From positions 1 to 64,000 of the forward strand of contig NZ_AGTR01000032.1 in assembly GCF_000235625.1 (NCBI RefSeq): a stretch of DNA of 64,000 nt, read 5' to 3'. Position 1 is the first letter of the stretch, and the number at the start of each line of letters is the position of its first letter. Below the pieces are notes generated by a model. The model searched no databases, was not told where the DNA came from, and worked only from the letters and a program-made list of their open reading frames with translations. Below are positions 44,335-53,218 of the stretch, piece after piece. A program made the translations under genes and the position numbers. Origin of the DNA: Marinobacter manganoxydans MnI7-9. GTDB lineage: Bacteria; Pseudomonadota; Gammaproteobacteria; Pseudomonadales; Oleiphilaceae.

Positions 44335-46071
44335 TCAGGTTAACCCCACCACCAGGCCATTTTCATCCAGCGCAATGTCCAGGGCAGCGGGGCGCCGTGG
44401 CAGCCCCGGCATGGTCATAATGTCACCACAGACCGCCACCACGAACCCGGCTCCGGCCGCCAGGCGCACTTCCCTCACCGGCAACATATGCCCGGACGGC
44501 GCGCCCTTCACCGACGAGTCCACCGAGAAGCTGTACTGGGTCTTGGCAATGCACACCGGCAGGTGGCCAAACCCCAGGCTCTCGTATTCCTCCAGCTGTC
44601 GTTTGGCGATCGTTGTGAACTCCACGCTTCCGGCATGGTAGATACGGGTAGCAATGGTGCGAATCTTTTCCGCCAGGGGCAGGCTGTCTTCATAGAGGAA
44701 TTTCACCTCCGGTTTGCCCTCATCCATCTGGTCCAGCACCGCCTGGGCCAGCTCAGTGGCGCCTTCACCACCGGTTGCCCAGTGATCCGCGGGCACTGCC
44801 CGCACGCCCAGCTCCTCGCTGATGGACTGGACCAGCGCCATCTCCTCCTCAGTGTCATCCGGGAAACGGTTGATGCACACCACCGGGGTCAGGCCAAACT
44901 GCTGCAGATTGCGGATATGCCGCTCAAGGTTGGCCGCCCCTTTTCGCAGCGCCGCCAGGTCGGGAATCCCCAGTTGGCTGCGGGGAATACCGCCCTGCAT
45001 TTTGAGAGCCCGAATGGTGCAGACCACTACGGCGGCATCCGGGCGCAATCCCGTGTGCCGGCACTTGATATCAATGAACTTTTCCGCGCCCAGATCGGCA
45101 CCAAAGCCCGCCTCGGTAACCACCACGTCGTTCAGGGCCAGCGCAGCCCGGGTTGCGGTGACGGAATTGCACCCGTGGGCGATATTGGCAAAGGGCCCAC
45201 CATGAATAAACACCGGATTGTGCTCCAGGCTCTGCACCAGGTTTGGCTGCAGGGCTTCTTTCAGCAGTACGGTGAGTGAACCCTCGACACCCAGATCACG
45301 AACGGTTACCGGCGACATGTCCGAGCGCCGTCCAACGATGATATTTCCCAGGCGCTGCTTCAGATCCGCCCGGCCATCCGCCAGGCAAAGGATGGCCATG
45401 ATTTCCGATGACACCGTGATATCGAACCCGGTCTCACGGGGCACGCCATGTGCCGCTCCGCCCAGGCCACAGACCATGTTTCGCAGCGACCGGTCGGTTA
45501 TATCCATGACTCTGCGCCAGCTTATGTAACGCGGATCCAGCCCGGCTTCATTGCCCCAGTGAATGTGATTATCGATCAGTGACGCCAGCAGGTTATGAGC
45601 ACTGGTAATGGCGTGGAAGTCGCCGTTGAAATGCAGGTTGATGTCTTCCATCGGGATCACCTGAGCCCGGCCTCCGCCGGCAGCACCACCCTTCATGCCA
45701 AAGCAGGGCCCCAGGGACGGTTCCCGCAGACACACGGAGGAACGCACACCCAGCCGGTTGAAGCCATCATTCAGCCCTACACTGGTGGTGGTCTTACCTT
45801 CCCCCGCAGGGGTTGGCGTAATGGCCGTCACCAGTACCAGCTTGCCTCTGGGTGCCGAGTCGGACGTATCCACGTAGGCCATGTCCAGCTTTGCCTTGTA
45901 ATGGCCAAAGGGCACCAGGCTCTCCGCCGGCAAACCGAAACGCTGCTGCGCCAACAGCAGGATAGACTGGGGCTGAACCGAACGGGCAATCTCGATATCC
46001 GGAGTGCCCGGCGGTGGAAACTCGGACGGCGCTGGCGTGTCGGGCGTCAGTTTACTGTACTGAAGACTCAT
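44335..46071 (-). CDS. fhs: Formate-tetrahydrofolate ligase
   Basis: 578 aa. Reversibly joins formate, ATP and THF to give 10-formyl-THF; running backwards it gains ATP while releasing formate. P-loop [57 protein letters not shown] are family signatures. ATG 46071 has a GGGAGG site, and its ATGA overlaps the stop of the metF-like gene, so they are translationally linked. The longer frame to 46302 is read-through into that gene. Co-location with demethylases points to the oxidative direction. Confidence 0.95.
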   Translation of the reverse strand: MSLQYSKLTPDTPAPSEFPPPGTPDIEIARSVQPQSILLLAQQRFGLPAESLVPFGHYKAKLDMAYVDTSDSAPRGKLVLVTAITPTPAGEGKTTTSVGLNDGFNRLGVRSSVCLREPSLGPCFGMKGGAAGGGRAQVIPMEDINLHFNGDFHAITSAHNLLASLIDNHIHWGNEAGLDPRYISWRRVMDITDRSLRNMVCGLGGAAHGVPRETGFDITVSSEIMAILCLADGRADLKQRLGNIIVGRRSDMSPVTVRDLGVEGSLTVLLKEALQPNLVQSLEHNPVFIHGGPFANIAHGCNSVTATRAALALNDVVVTEAGFGADLGAEKFIDIKCRHTGLRPDAAVVVCTIRALKMQGGIPRSQLGIPDLAALRKGAANLERHIRNLQQFGLTPVVCINRFPDDTEEEMALVQSISEELGVRAVPADHWATGGEGATELAQAVLDQMDEGKPEVKFLYEDSLPLAEKIRTIATRIYHAGSVEFTTIAKRQLEEYESLGFGHLPVCIAKTQYSFSVDSSVKGAPSGHMLPVREVRLAAGAGFVVAVCGDIMTMPGLPRRPAALDIALDENGLVVGLT

Positions 46072-46982
46072 GGCACTGCCTCCCTGTTGTTCTCGCAGGA
46101 CCCACTGTGATCCAGAATCCATTGCGCTGACTGGCGCAGCCCCCCGAACGGAAACAGATGAATGCCCCGCAGCAACGTCTCCGGATTTTCCAGGCAGTAC
46201 TGCACCAGCGCCCGGACCATATCGTCGGGTTTCCAGGCACCCAGCATCCGGGCACTGCCAGGGCGACGAAGCAGCATACGTGCGGATGCGCCTACCCCAC
46301 ACATAGCTGCATAAGCGATAAGCGTTTTAACCCGGGTGGGGCCCGCCATGCCGATATAGACAGGCACTTCTTCCAGAATATTGCCCAGCCCTTGCAGCCA
46401 GTCGATCACCACATCAGCGTCGAAGGTGAACTGGGTGACCACCCAGAGCCTGGTAGCGGTAGTACGGGCGTATTCACGCTTGACGCTCAATGCCTTAGCC
46501 AGGGTTGCCCGATCCGCCATAGGATGGCCGTCCGGATGAGCCGCAACACCGATACCTTGGAACCGGAACTGCGCCAACAATCCCGATTCGAGCACGGCCA
46601 AAGTGTCGGGAAACGGGCCGGCCACCGCATCGCTGTCACCCGCGATCAGCAGCAGACGGTCTACCCCGCTTTCATCTAATTGGGCCAACCAGTCCCGCAA
46701 CTGCCCCCGGCTCTGGGCCATTCGGGCGGGCACATGCGGCACTGGCTGCATACCCAGATCCAGCAGACGGCGGGAGGCTTCCAGCGTGTCACTGAACTGC
46801 CCCTTTGGCAGGAAGGGCACGTAAACGCAGGTGCCCGCCGGCAGAAGATCCGGCAAATGTTCTGTCGTCAGGATCTGGCGGGGTGTGGCCTCGATGGATG
46901 CCGAGCGCACCAGATCACGAAACCGTGCTGCTGCCTCCTCATCGGGCCGATTGAACGCCTGTCTTTCGCTAACCAGTGTCAT
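46068..46982 (-). CDS. MetF-like methylenetetrahydrofolate reductase family protein
   Basis: 304 aa TIM barrel. Recognisable features: [37 protein letters not shown], the strand [20 protein letters not shown] (family: ...GD) and [17 protein letters not shown] (FDxD), [15 protein letters not shown]. It is a divergent member, shorter than general MetF-type enzymes in its N-terminus. Between a DmdA-like demethylase and fhs, its expected job is oxidising 5-methyl-THF to 5,10-methylene-THF, the step needed after any methyl transfer to THF, as MetF does in the LigM O-demethylase system. Stop overlaps fhs start by 4 bp; DmdA-like stop is 66 bp upstream. Confidence 0.82.
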   Translation of the reverse strand: MTLVSERQAFNRPDEEAAARFRDLVRSASIEATPRQILTTEHLPDLLPAGTCVYVPFLPKGQFSDTLEASRRLLDLGMQPVPHVPARMAQSRGQLRDWLAQLDESGVDRLLLIAGDSDAVAGPFPDTLAVLESGLLAQFRFQGIGVAAHPDGHPMADRATLAKALSVKREYARTTATRLWVVTQFTFDADVVIDWLQGLGNILEEVPVYIGMAGPTRVKTLIAYAAMCGVGASARMLLRRPGSARMLGAWKPDDMVRALVQYCLENPETLLRGIHLFPFGGLRQSAQWILDHSGSCENNREAVP

Positions 46983-47048
46983 AAACCGCGCACCCCATTG
47001 CCAACGGTGTTTACCCGACAGCTGCTATCGCCGGTTCTTCCCGTTCGG

Positions 47049-48410
47049 TTAATCGGCGAAGTCGATCCCCTTGGCCCGGGCTCTTTCCCGGGCGTTGGGA
47101 TTCACCGAAGGCCGGAAGGGCACTTCCACCACTTCCGCCTCCACAGCGGTTGAGCCATCCGCGGCGGCATATTCCACAGGAAGATGCACAGTAAGCCGCG
47201 TGCCGACAGCCCGAAGGTCAAACGGCACATACGCCAGCGCGATGTTGGTCTCAAGCTCCGGGGAGTACCAGGGGGAGGTAACATAGCCCTCCGCTTCGCC
47301 GCCGTCCGGGCCGCTGATCAGCCAGAAATCGTTGGAGTAGTCAGTCACCTTGCCGCCGCCAAAACGGATGCCCACCATGATGTGGCTGAAAGGCGGGCGA
47401 CCGGCGTCCAATTGCTCACGGACCTGCTCAAGCTTTTGCTTGCCGATGTAATCCGCCTCCTTGTTGCGCGGCACCTGGTACGCCAGGTTGCACTGGAACG
47501 GCAGGGTTTCCTGATCCACATCCTGCCCCCAGGACAGAATACCCGCGGCAATCCGGCGATGGTGGGCGGGCGCGATGACCCGAAGGTTGTGGGGCTCGCC
47601 CGCGGCAAGCACGGTGTACCAGAGGTCCTCGGCGTATTTCGTCGCTTCCTTGAGGTAAATCTCGTACCCCTTCTCTCCGGTGAAGCCGGTCTGGGACACG
47701 ATCACGTCATGGCCGGCCACCTGGCCTTCCATCAAGCCATAGTAGGGAATGTCCCGAACGGCGTCGCCAAACAGGTCCGCCATGAGCGCTTCGGACTTGG
47801 GGCCCTGAATCTGCACCGGTGCCACATCGATTTCCGCAATGGTGACATTGAATCCCATGCCAACGTTTACGCCCCGCATCCAGAGCTCAAGATCACTGTC
47901 GGAGAGCGAGAACCAGAACTCATCTTCGGCGACCCGCAGCAGAACAGGATCATTGATGATGCCACCCTCCTCGTTGCAGAGGATGACGTACTTGCCACGC
48001 ATGGGCTTGATCTTGGTCGCATCCCGGGTGATCACGTAATTCACGAACCGCTCGGCATCCGGGCCTTTGACCTGAATCTGGCGCTCAACCGCCACGTTCC
48101 ACATGGTGACGTCGTGGATCAGCGACTCGTACTCCAGCATGGCACCGCCGTCTTCCGGGCGAACATAACCCCGGGGGTGATACATGCGATTGTAAACCGT
48201 CGCCCGCCAGCAGCCCGCCTCATAGGCCAGATGCCAATACGGTGACTTGCGGACCCGTGTGGAAATCAGCATCTCCACCGGCGTGGGGCCAGATTGGCGC
48301 AGGTTGATGGGAACGCGTCGATCAGACTGGTCGACGCTGTCGGGCTGGCGTGCCGCACCGGCCCGTTGTTGTGGATAATCCAAAAGTGCTTGCTCGAATT
48401 TAACAGCCAT
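47049..48410 (-). CDS. DmdA-like GcvT-family THF-dependent demethylase
   Basis: 453 aa GcvT fold. After about 65 variable residues: HDVTMWNVAVERQIQVKGPD, ITRDATKIKPMRGKYVILCN, FSLSDSDLELWMRGVNVGMG and APVQIQGPKSEALMADLFG match DMSP demethylase DmdA in order; a C-terminal barrel follows (EGYVTSPWYSPELETNIALA). DmdA is about 370 aa; the added length is mainly N-terminal (first 65 or so residues) and a longer tail. Members move a methyl group from DMSP, an O-methyl aromatic (LigM/DesA) or another donor onto THF. ATG 48410 with GGGGGAG; promoter of the operon with metF-like and fhs. Donor unknown; DMSP is possible but unproven. Confidence 0.8.
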   Translation of the reverse strand: MAVKFEQALLDYPQQRAGAARQPDSVDQSDRRVPINLRQSGPTPVEMLISTRVRKSPYWHLAYEAGCWRATVYNRMYHPRGYVRPEDGGAMLEYESLIHDVTMWNVAVERQIQVKGPDAERFVNYVITRDATKIKPMRGKYVILCNEEGGIINDPVLLRVAEDEFWFSLSDSDLELWMRGVNVGMGFNVTIAEIDVAPVQIQGPKSEALMADLFGDAVRDIPYYGLMEGQVAGHDVIVSQTGFTGEKGYEIYLKEATKYAEDLWYTVLAAGEPHNLRVIAPAHHRRIAAGILSWGQDVDQETLPFQCNLAYQVPRNKEADYIGKQKLEQVREQLDAGRPPFSHIMVGIRFGGGKVTDYSNDFWLISGPDGGEAEGYVTSPWYSPELETNIALAYVPFDLRAVGTRLTVHLPVEYAAADGSTAVEAEVVEVPFRPSVNPNARERARAKGIDFAD

Positions 48411-48526
48411 TGCTATCTCCCCCTTCCCGGGTTGTCGATAGCCCTAATGTGGCCCTCTTTGAGGTTACCGGGAGGAACCAATACGACACTCAGTCGACTA
48501 AAAGCGTCAGAGGGACGGCAGCAGGC

Positions 48527-48982
48527 CTAGAGAATCAATGTCAGACCGCCCGTAACGACAGCGAACAGCACGGACAACCAGATCACGGTCATCCAGGGGA
48601 AAGGCGGCGGGGGTGGCTCAATCGCCAACTCTTTTTCCAGGTAGTTTCTCAGCAAGCGGGTGTTGCGGGTGTTGGCTTTGTATACCGCGTCAAAGCCATC
48701 ACCTATCACAGGCAGCAGGCCACCGAGGAAATCAATGCCCATGTTGCGCAGCATGCGAAGCTTGACGTCCTTGCTGGCGCCCGCCCTCTGCGCTTCCACC
48801 AATACGTACCCGCCCAGTACCAGGCCCACGGCGTCCCCCACCACGGGCAACAGGCCAATCACTGCCTCCGCACCTATCTTTATATTGGTAAACGGGATAG
48901 CAATGTTGCTGTCGGTGAACCGGCTGAATTTATCCAGCCGCTCCAGAATGGCCTTCTGGCGGGCTTCGGAAGGTTTCGGCAT
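48527..48982 (-). CDS. DUF4112 membrane protein
   Basis: 151 aa. Family pattern: ERLDKFSRFTDSNIAIPFT, then the paired GLLPVVGDAVGLVLGGYVL and GGLLPVIGDGFDAVYKANTR, an internal repeat, and a C-terminal membrane helix. A GAGAGGAA site precedes ATG. Function unknown. Follows the operon above without an obvious link. Confidence 0.87.
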   Translation of the reverse strand: MPKPSEARQKAILERLDKFSRFTDSNIAIPFTNIKIGAEAVIGLLPVVGDAVGLVLGGYVLVEAQRAGASKDVKLRMLRNMGIDFLGGLLPVIGDGFDAVYKANTRNTRLLRNYLEKELAIEPPPPPFPWMTVIWLSVLFAVVTGGLTLIL

Positions 48983-49002
48983 TTCCTCTCCAGTTCAGGC
49001 GC

Positions 49003-49650
49003 TCACTCAGGCTTTGCGCCGATTTCCTCGAATGCCTGTACCAGGGTATCCGGTTCCTGGGCGCCGGAGATCAGGTATTTACCGTTCACGATGAAGGCCG
49101 GCACCGCAGAAACACCGGCCTGTTGATAGGTTGCTTCATCCTCGCGTACCACGTTGGCGAATTCATCGGAATCCAGAATCTGCTTTGCCCTCCCGCGGTC
49201 CAGCCCCAGGCTCTCGACACAGGCCAGCAACACGTCCTGGTCTGAAACGTCTTCCGCCTTTCCAAAGTAAGCCTCGAAGAGCGCCTGCTTCATCTCCGTC
49301 TGCTTGCCCCGCTCAGCCGCCCACTTCACCAGCCGATGGGCGTCGAAGGTATTGCAGGTGAAGCGCTCCTGCATTTTCTCAAAGTTGAGGCCCAGATCTT
49401 TCGCAATCGTCATCATCTGATCCTGGGTCGCGCGCATTTCCTGCTCACTTCGACCGTACTTGCGGGCCAGGGCCGGCAGGATGGGCTCGCCCGTGCCAGA
49501 GTGGTCCGGGTTCAGCTCAAACGCGTGCCATTGCAGGCCGAATTCATACTCCGACGCCAACTGTTTCATAGCCTGTTCCAGGCGGGCATAACCAATCGCG
49601 CACCATGGGCAGGCGATGTCGGAAACAATGTCGATGTTGATCGTTTTCAT
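49003..49650 (-). CDS. DsbA-family oxidoreductase, FrnE-like
   Basis: 215 aa cytoplasmic thioredoxin-fold protein: start NIDIVSDIACPWCAIGYARL with CPWC (C14, C17), a helical insertion, and the cis-proline loop AGVSAVPAFIVNGKY. FrnE-like proteins act as cytosolic disulfide isomerases or on polyketide dithiols. No signal peptide. It lies 20 bp upstream of the DUF4112 gene, likely same transcript. Confidence 0.9.
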   Translation of the reverse strand: MKTINIDIVSDIACPWCAIGYARLEQAMKQLASEYEFGLQWHAFELNPDHSGTGEPILPALARKYGRSEQEMRATQDQMMTIAKDLGLNFEKMQERFTCNTFDAHRLVKWAAERGKQTEMKQALFEAYFGKAEDVSDQDVLLACVESLGLDRGRAKQILDSDEFANVVREDEATYQQAGVSAVPAFIVNGKYLISGAQEPDTLVQAFEEIGAKPE

Positions 49651-49707
49651 GGGGTATCCCGTTAATTGCGTTTAGACACGATACTGCCAGCCTAACACGG
49701 AGACAGA

Positions 49708-50571
49708 TCAGCCATCTCCCGCCAGATGTTCCCGGATCAGCTCTGCCATCTGCCGGGCCGGTTCAGTCGGACGGCCCGACGGCCGATGCAGGGCCATCTC
49801 GATGGATTGCAGGGCCGGCATACCGCTTCGTTCGTCCAGAACCCGCAGCTGGGGTGTGAGCATATCGCGGGTTACGGGCACCACCGCCAATCCGGCCACG
49901 ACAACGGGCATCAATCCTGTCATCGACTGGCTTGAGTAAGCCAGGCGCCATTGCCGACCCGCAGAAAACAGCGCCTGTTCTGCCACCTCTCTGAACACAT
50001 CAGCGCCCGGTGAGTAAAGCGCGAGAGGAATGGGATCTGTCAGGGACGGCTGTTTCTCGGCGCCAACCGCCCACACCAATGGCTCCCGGCGAATCACTTC
50101 GCCCCCGGGAGAGCGGGTCTGACGGGTCACAACCGCCAGGTCCAGCTCACCAGCCTGCACCTGCTCCAGCAGCCTGACGCTTGATCCGCAGATAACCTGC
50201 AGCTGAACCGACTGGAACAGCTGGCTGAAATGGGAGAGAACGGAGGTCAGCAAAAACGCATAGTCTTCCGGGATACCCAGGCTCAGTTGCCCCGATACCT
50301 GCCGCTGCCTGAGCGAATCCAGTGCCTCGTTGTTAAGGGCCAGCATCTTCCGGGCGTAACCGATCAGTTGCTCGCCCTCAGCGGTAAACCGAATACGCCG
50401 GCCCTCTCGCTCGTGAAGAGACACTTCCAACAGGGCTTCCAGGCGATGCAACTGCATGCTGACAGTTGACTGGGTATAGGCAAGCCGGTCAGCCGCCGCG
50501 GTTACCGTTCCGGTGTCGGCAATGGCCACCAGTGTTTGCAGCACGTTCAGATCCAGAATACGGGGACGCAA
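49708..50571 (-). CDS. LysR-family transcriptional regulator
   Basis: 287 aa if started at TTG 50571, which has an AGGAG site 8 bases upstream and gives a normal beginning (RPRILDLNVLQTLVAIADTG); a longer TTG frame reaches 50631. HTH: TVTAAADRLAYTQSTVSMQL. The effector domain ends in RQMAELIREHL. It diverges from an EamA exporter, its probable target, over about 110 bp. Confidence 0.88.
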   Translation of the reverse strand: MRPRILDLNVLQTLVAIADTGTVTAAADRLAYTQSTVSMQLHRLEALLEVSLHEREGRRIRFTAEGEQLIGYARKMLALNNEALDSLRQRQVSGQLSLGIPEDYAFLLTSVLSHFSQLFQSVQLQVICGSSVRLLEQVQAGELDLAVVTRQTRSPGGEVIRREPLVWAVGAEKQPSLTDPIPLALYSPGADVFREVAEQALFSAGRQWRLAYSSQSMTGLMPVVVAGLAVVPVTRDMLTPQLRVLDERSGMPALQSIEMALHRPSGRPTEPARQMAELIREHLAGDG

Positions 50572-50683
50572 TTCATCAACTCCTGTGATGCTTTTAATCA
50601 CTAAACGTTGTTTTTGTGATATCTCAAGCAAGTATATCCTCCCGCTGTCAGATCACAACACACCAGCTAAAGGAGGACTGCCC

Positions 50684-51586
50684 ATGAGGATTGTCAACGC
50701 GCCCATACGTCTGCCCAACATCCTGAGCATCATCGCGGCTCTGGTTGCCGTCGTTCTTTGGGCTGTTGCCCCTTTGCTGGTCGATGCAGCGCGTTCCATC
50801 CCGCCCTTCCAGCTTACGACCATCGCCCTTATCAGTGGCGCACTGGCCGTGCTGCCCATGAGTTTCCGGAGCCGCGAAGCGCGTAAATCTGTGAAAGTGT
50901 CCTGGCAATGGAAACTGGTGATTTTCGGCCTTGTGCCTTTGCTGGTTCTGGGGGCGGTCGGCGCCTACCTGGCCGGGCTTGGCATGGCACCCACCGCAGA
51001 GGCGTCATTGATCACCTATACCTGGCCGGTCATGTTCATCCTGATCAGCCAGTGGGCCTTCCATCGGCGGATCGCCCTCCCGGTTATTGCGGGGGCACTG
51101 ATTGCCTTTTCCGGCGCGGCTTTGCTGCTGGGCCCGGAGGCCCTGAATAATGGTTTCTCGGGCAATCTGACGGGTTACGGGCTGGCTCTTCTGGCTGGGG
51201 GTTGCTGGGCTCTTTACTCCTGGATCTGCCAGGCAACACCCGTAGCGATCGCTCCTGTCATGCCAGGCCTGTTCCTTCTGGCTGGCGCCGGAGCCGCAGC
51301 CGCAGATACCGTTTCCGGCTCCGCCCATGTGCTGCCTTCAGGAACCGCGCTCGCCGCTGGTGTCGCCCTGGGTCTGGGTCCATATGGCCTGGCCATGGTG
51401 GCCTGGGATCTGGCATTAAGGAAAGGCCCTACCGCACTGGTGGGCAGCCTGGCCTATGCGGTACCTGTGCTGGCCGCTCTTTTCCTGGTACTGGCCGGGA
51501 TTGCCGCGCCAGACTGGCGGCTTCCGCTGGCTGCGATGCTCGTAGTTCTTGGTTCGCTGGTGGCAGCCAGCCGTCGGCGAGCCTGA
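50684..51586 (+). CDS. EamA/DMT-superfamily transporter
   Basis: 300 aa. ATG 50684 has a perfect AAAGGAGG site; the frame extends earlier without one. Two EamA repeats, ten helices: AALVAVVLWAVAPLLVDAA at the start, PTAEASLITYTWPVMFILIS ending repeat one, and WDLALRKGPTALVGSLAYAV in repeat two. Probable amino-acid or drug exporter controlled by the divergent LysR protein. Substrate unknown. Confidence 0.87.
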   Translation: MRIVNAPIRLPNILSIIAALVAVVLWAVAPLLVDAARSIPPFQLTTIALISGALAVLPMSFRSREARKSVKVSWQWKLVIFGLVPLLVLGAVGAYLAGLGMAPTAEASLITYTWPVMFILISQWAFHRRIALPVIAGALIAFSGAALLLGPEALNNGFSGNLTGYGLALLAGGCWALYSWICQATPVAIAPVMPGLFLLAGAGAAAADTVSGSAHVLPSGTALAAGVALGLGPYGLAMVAWDLALRKGPTALVGSLAYAVPVLAALFLVLAGIAAPDWRLPLAAMLVVLGSLVAASRRRA

Positions 51587-51696
51587 ACCTGACACATCGT
51601 CGAGCAAGACGACCAGTCCAAGGCTGCCTATCGGCCTTTGCCGGAAGACATGCGTATACTCCTCATGTGTAACTCAAACCGCAGAGGAGTATGCCA

Positions 51697-51909
51697 ATGG
51701 CCGACGAAGACACGCTCACCGCCCTGAAAACCGCCTTTACCTTCATGCCCCAACCGGTCGAAATCAATCGGTTCGAATACGGCGACGATGCTGACAGAAT
51801 TCTCGCGCAGGTGAATTTTGTGCGGGAAGTACTGGTCAGTCACGGCATTGATCCGGAAGAAGTCGCCGGCGAAATCAACCCGGACTCGTCACCGAATTCC
51901 TGTTACTGA
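51697..51909 (+). CDS. Small acidic hypothetical protein upstream of tenA
   Basis: 70 aa, very acidic, no membrane segment. ATG 51697 has AGAGGAG seven bases upstream; an ATG two codons earlier overlaps that site. Features: a helical middle (DDADRILAQVNFVREVLVSH) and a C-terminal Ser/Asn-rich tail ending in Cys-Tyr. It lies 24 bp before tenA and is likely co-transcribed. I do not recognise the family. Confidence 0.62.
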   Translation: MADEDTLTALKTAFTFMPQPVEINRFEYGDDADRILAQVNFVREVLVSHGIDPEEVAGEINPDSSPNSCY

Positions 51910-51933
51910 GTCGATCGTCCTCCAGGAGAAAGC

Positions 51934-52602
51934 ATGCCTTATCAGTTCGAAGACCTGAAAAAGAGCTGCCAAAACGAATGGCAAGCCTACATCGAGCACA
52001 GCTTTGTGCAGCAACTCGGTAATGCGACATTAGCGCCGGAAGCGTTCCAGCATTACCTCAAGCAGGACTACCTGTTCCTGATCCAGTTTGCCCGTGCCTT
52101 TGCCCTGGCCGCCTATAAAAGCCGGACCCTGTCGGACCTGCGCCAGGCCAAGGAGGGTTTGCAGGCCATCGTGGATGTGGAACTGGATCTGCACGTCAGC
52201 TACTGCAAGGAATGGGGCATTTCCGAACAAGAGCTGGCCGACCTGCCGGAAGCCCGGGCCACGCTGGCCTACACCCGCTACGTTCTGGACACCGGCAACC
52301 GGGGCGACCTGCTGGACCTGCACGTGGCCCTGTCACCGTGCATGGTGGGTTACGGTGAAATCGCCAACTGGCTAAATAGCCGGGCGGAAACGATTCGGGG
52401 TGAGAACAACCCCTACGATGCCTGGATCGCCATGTACGAGAGCGACGAGTTCCAGGAGGCGATGCGAGCTGAGATCAGCTGGCTCAATGAGCGACTGGCC
52501 GATGTCTCCCCTGCCCGCTTCAAGGAACTAACCCGGATTTTCAGCGACGCCACCCGGCTTGAAATCGATTTCTGGGAAATGGGCCTGAAGCAGAGCGATT
52601 GA
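51934..52602 (+). CDS. tenA: TenA aminopyrimidine aminohydrolase
   Basis: 222 aa all-helical enzyme. Salvages thiamine by hydrolysing aminomethylpyrimidines from degraded thiamin. Features: FVQQLGNATLAPEAFQHYLKQ and QDYLFLIQFARAFALA, nucleophile-type cysteine C136 in ALSPCMVGYGEI, and the late acidic ATRLEIDFWEMG. ATG 51934 has CAGGAG. No thi genes are near. TenA and TenA-E subgroups: the catalytic cysteine marks it as TenA-C. Confidence 0.92.
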   Translation: MPYQFEDLKKSCQNEWQAYIEHSFVQQLGNATLAPEAFQHYLKQDYLFLIQFARAFALAAYKSRTLSDLRQAKEGLQAIVDVELDLHVSYCKEWGISEQELADLPEARATLAYTRYVLDTGNRGDLLDLHVALSPCMVGYGEIANWLNSRAETIRGENNPYDAWIAMYESDEFQEAMRAEISWLNERLADVSPARFKELTRIFSDATRLEIDFWEMGLKQSD

Positions 52603-52642
52603 CCTGCACTACTGGTGCGGCAGGTGGCGGGCAGGTTGAAGT

Positions 52643-53122
52643 TCAATCCTGCGCTGCCCGCTCCTCCCGCAACCTGGCCCGCACATTCATCAACACTTTT
52701 CCGTAACGGTTATCGCCCCGACGATCCCGGCCGCAGCCCCAGAAATAATCGAAATTGCTGTTTTCAACGATTTTCGTGTCGCCGGTATCCAGCAGAGCCT
52801 CCGCCAGCTCGGGATGGGTTCGGCAGCGCACGTAGATCCCCCGTGTCATAACGGTTTCGCGCACCTGCTTCCAGTCCCGCCGCAGGCTCTTGTGGCGCTT
52901 GCGCCCTAGCTTTCCGGCCTTGCCGGGCGTGTCGGCGTTGCGCACCTTTTCCTGGCGGTTGTCGTCGGTGAACTTCATGCCCTGGAAATAGTGTTCCACG
53001 GTTGGCCAGACCTTGCCTTCCAGCTCGAAACTGTAAGGGGCATGGGTGCCCAGCGGATTGTCCGGATCTGTTCGGGACATGAACAGGTCGTTCTCACCGT
53101 TGTCGTCGGGGAAGAGAGACAT
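52643..53122 (-). CDS. NADAR-family protein (YbiA-like N-glycosidase)
   Basis: 159 aa. NADAR fold: PYSFELEGKVWPTVEHYFQGMKF at the start, KHKSLRRDW-type region KRHKSLRRDWKQVRETVM, and DYFWGCGRDRRGDNRYGKVLM at the end. Relatives cleave N-glycosidic bonds in riboflavin intermediates or remove ADP-ribose from guanine in DNA. Convergent with tenA; another vitamin-damage role is conceivable. Its own partner (DarT-like) is not seen. Confidence 0.88.
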   Translation of the reverse strand: MSLFPDDNGENDLFMSRTDPDNPLGTHAPYSFELEGKVWPTVEHYFQGMKFTDDNRQEKVRNADTPGKAGKLGRKRHKSLRRDWKQVRETVMTRGIYVRCRTHPELAEALLDTGDTKIVENSNFDYFWGCGRDRRGDNRYGKVLMNVRARLREERAAQD

Positions 53123-53218
53123 TCTTGCGATCCTTTAGAAATAAGTGGTCCTGCAATACCCCTAGTATCAACGAGTACGCGCCAGGGGTCACGCCAATAA
53201 ACCGGCTCATCTGCAAGA

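Noticed and set aside
46072-46302. Longer start for formate-THF ligase
   Set aside because: The 77 extra residues are an out-of-frame reading of the metF-like gene; ATG 46071 has a strong ribosome site and fits the family.
47184-48245. A 353-codon open frame on the plus strand opposite the DmdA-like gene
   Set aside because: Antisense shadow; no recognisable domain, and the minus frame is clearly GcvT-like.
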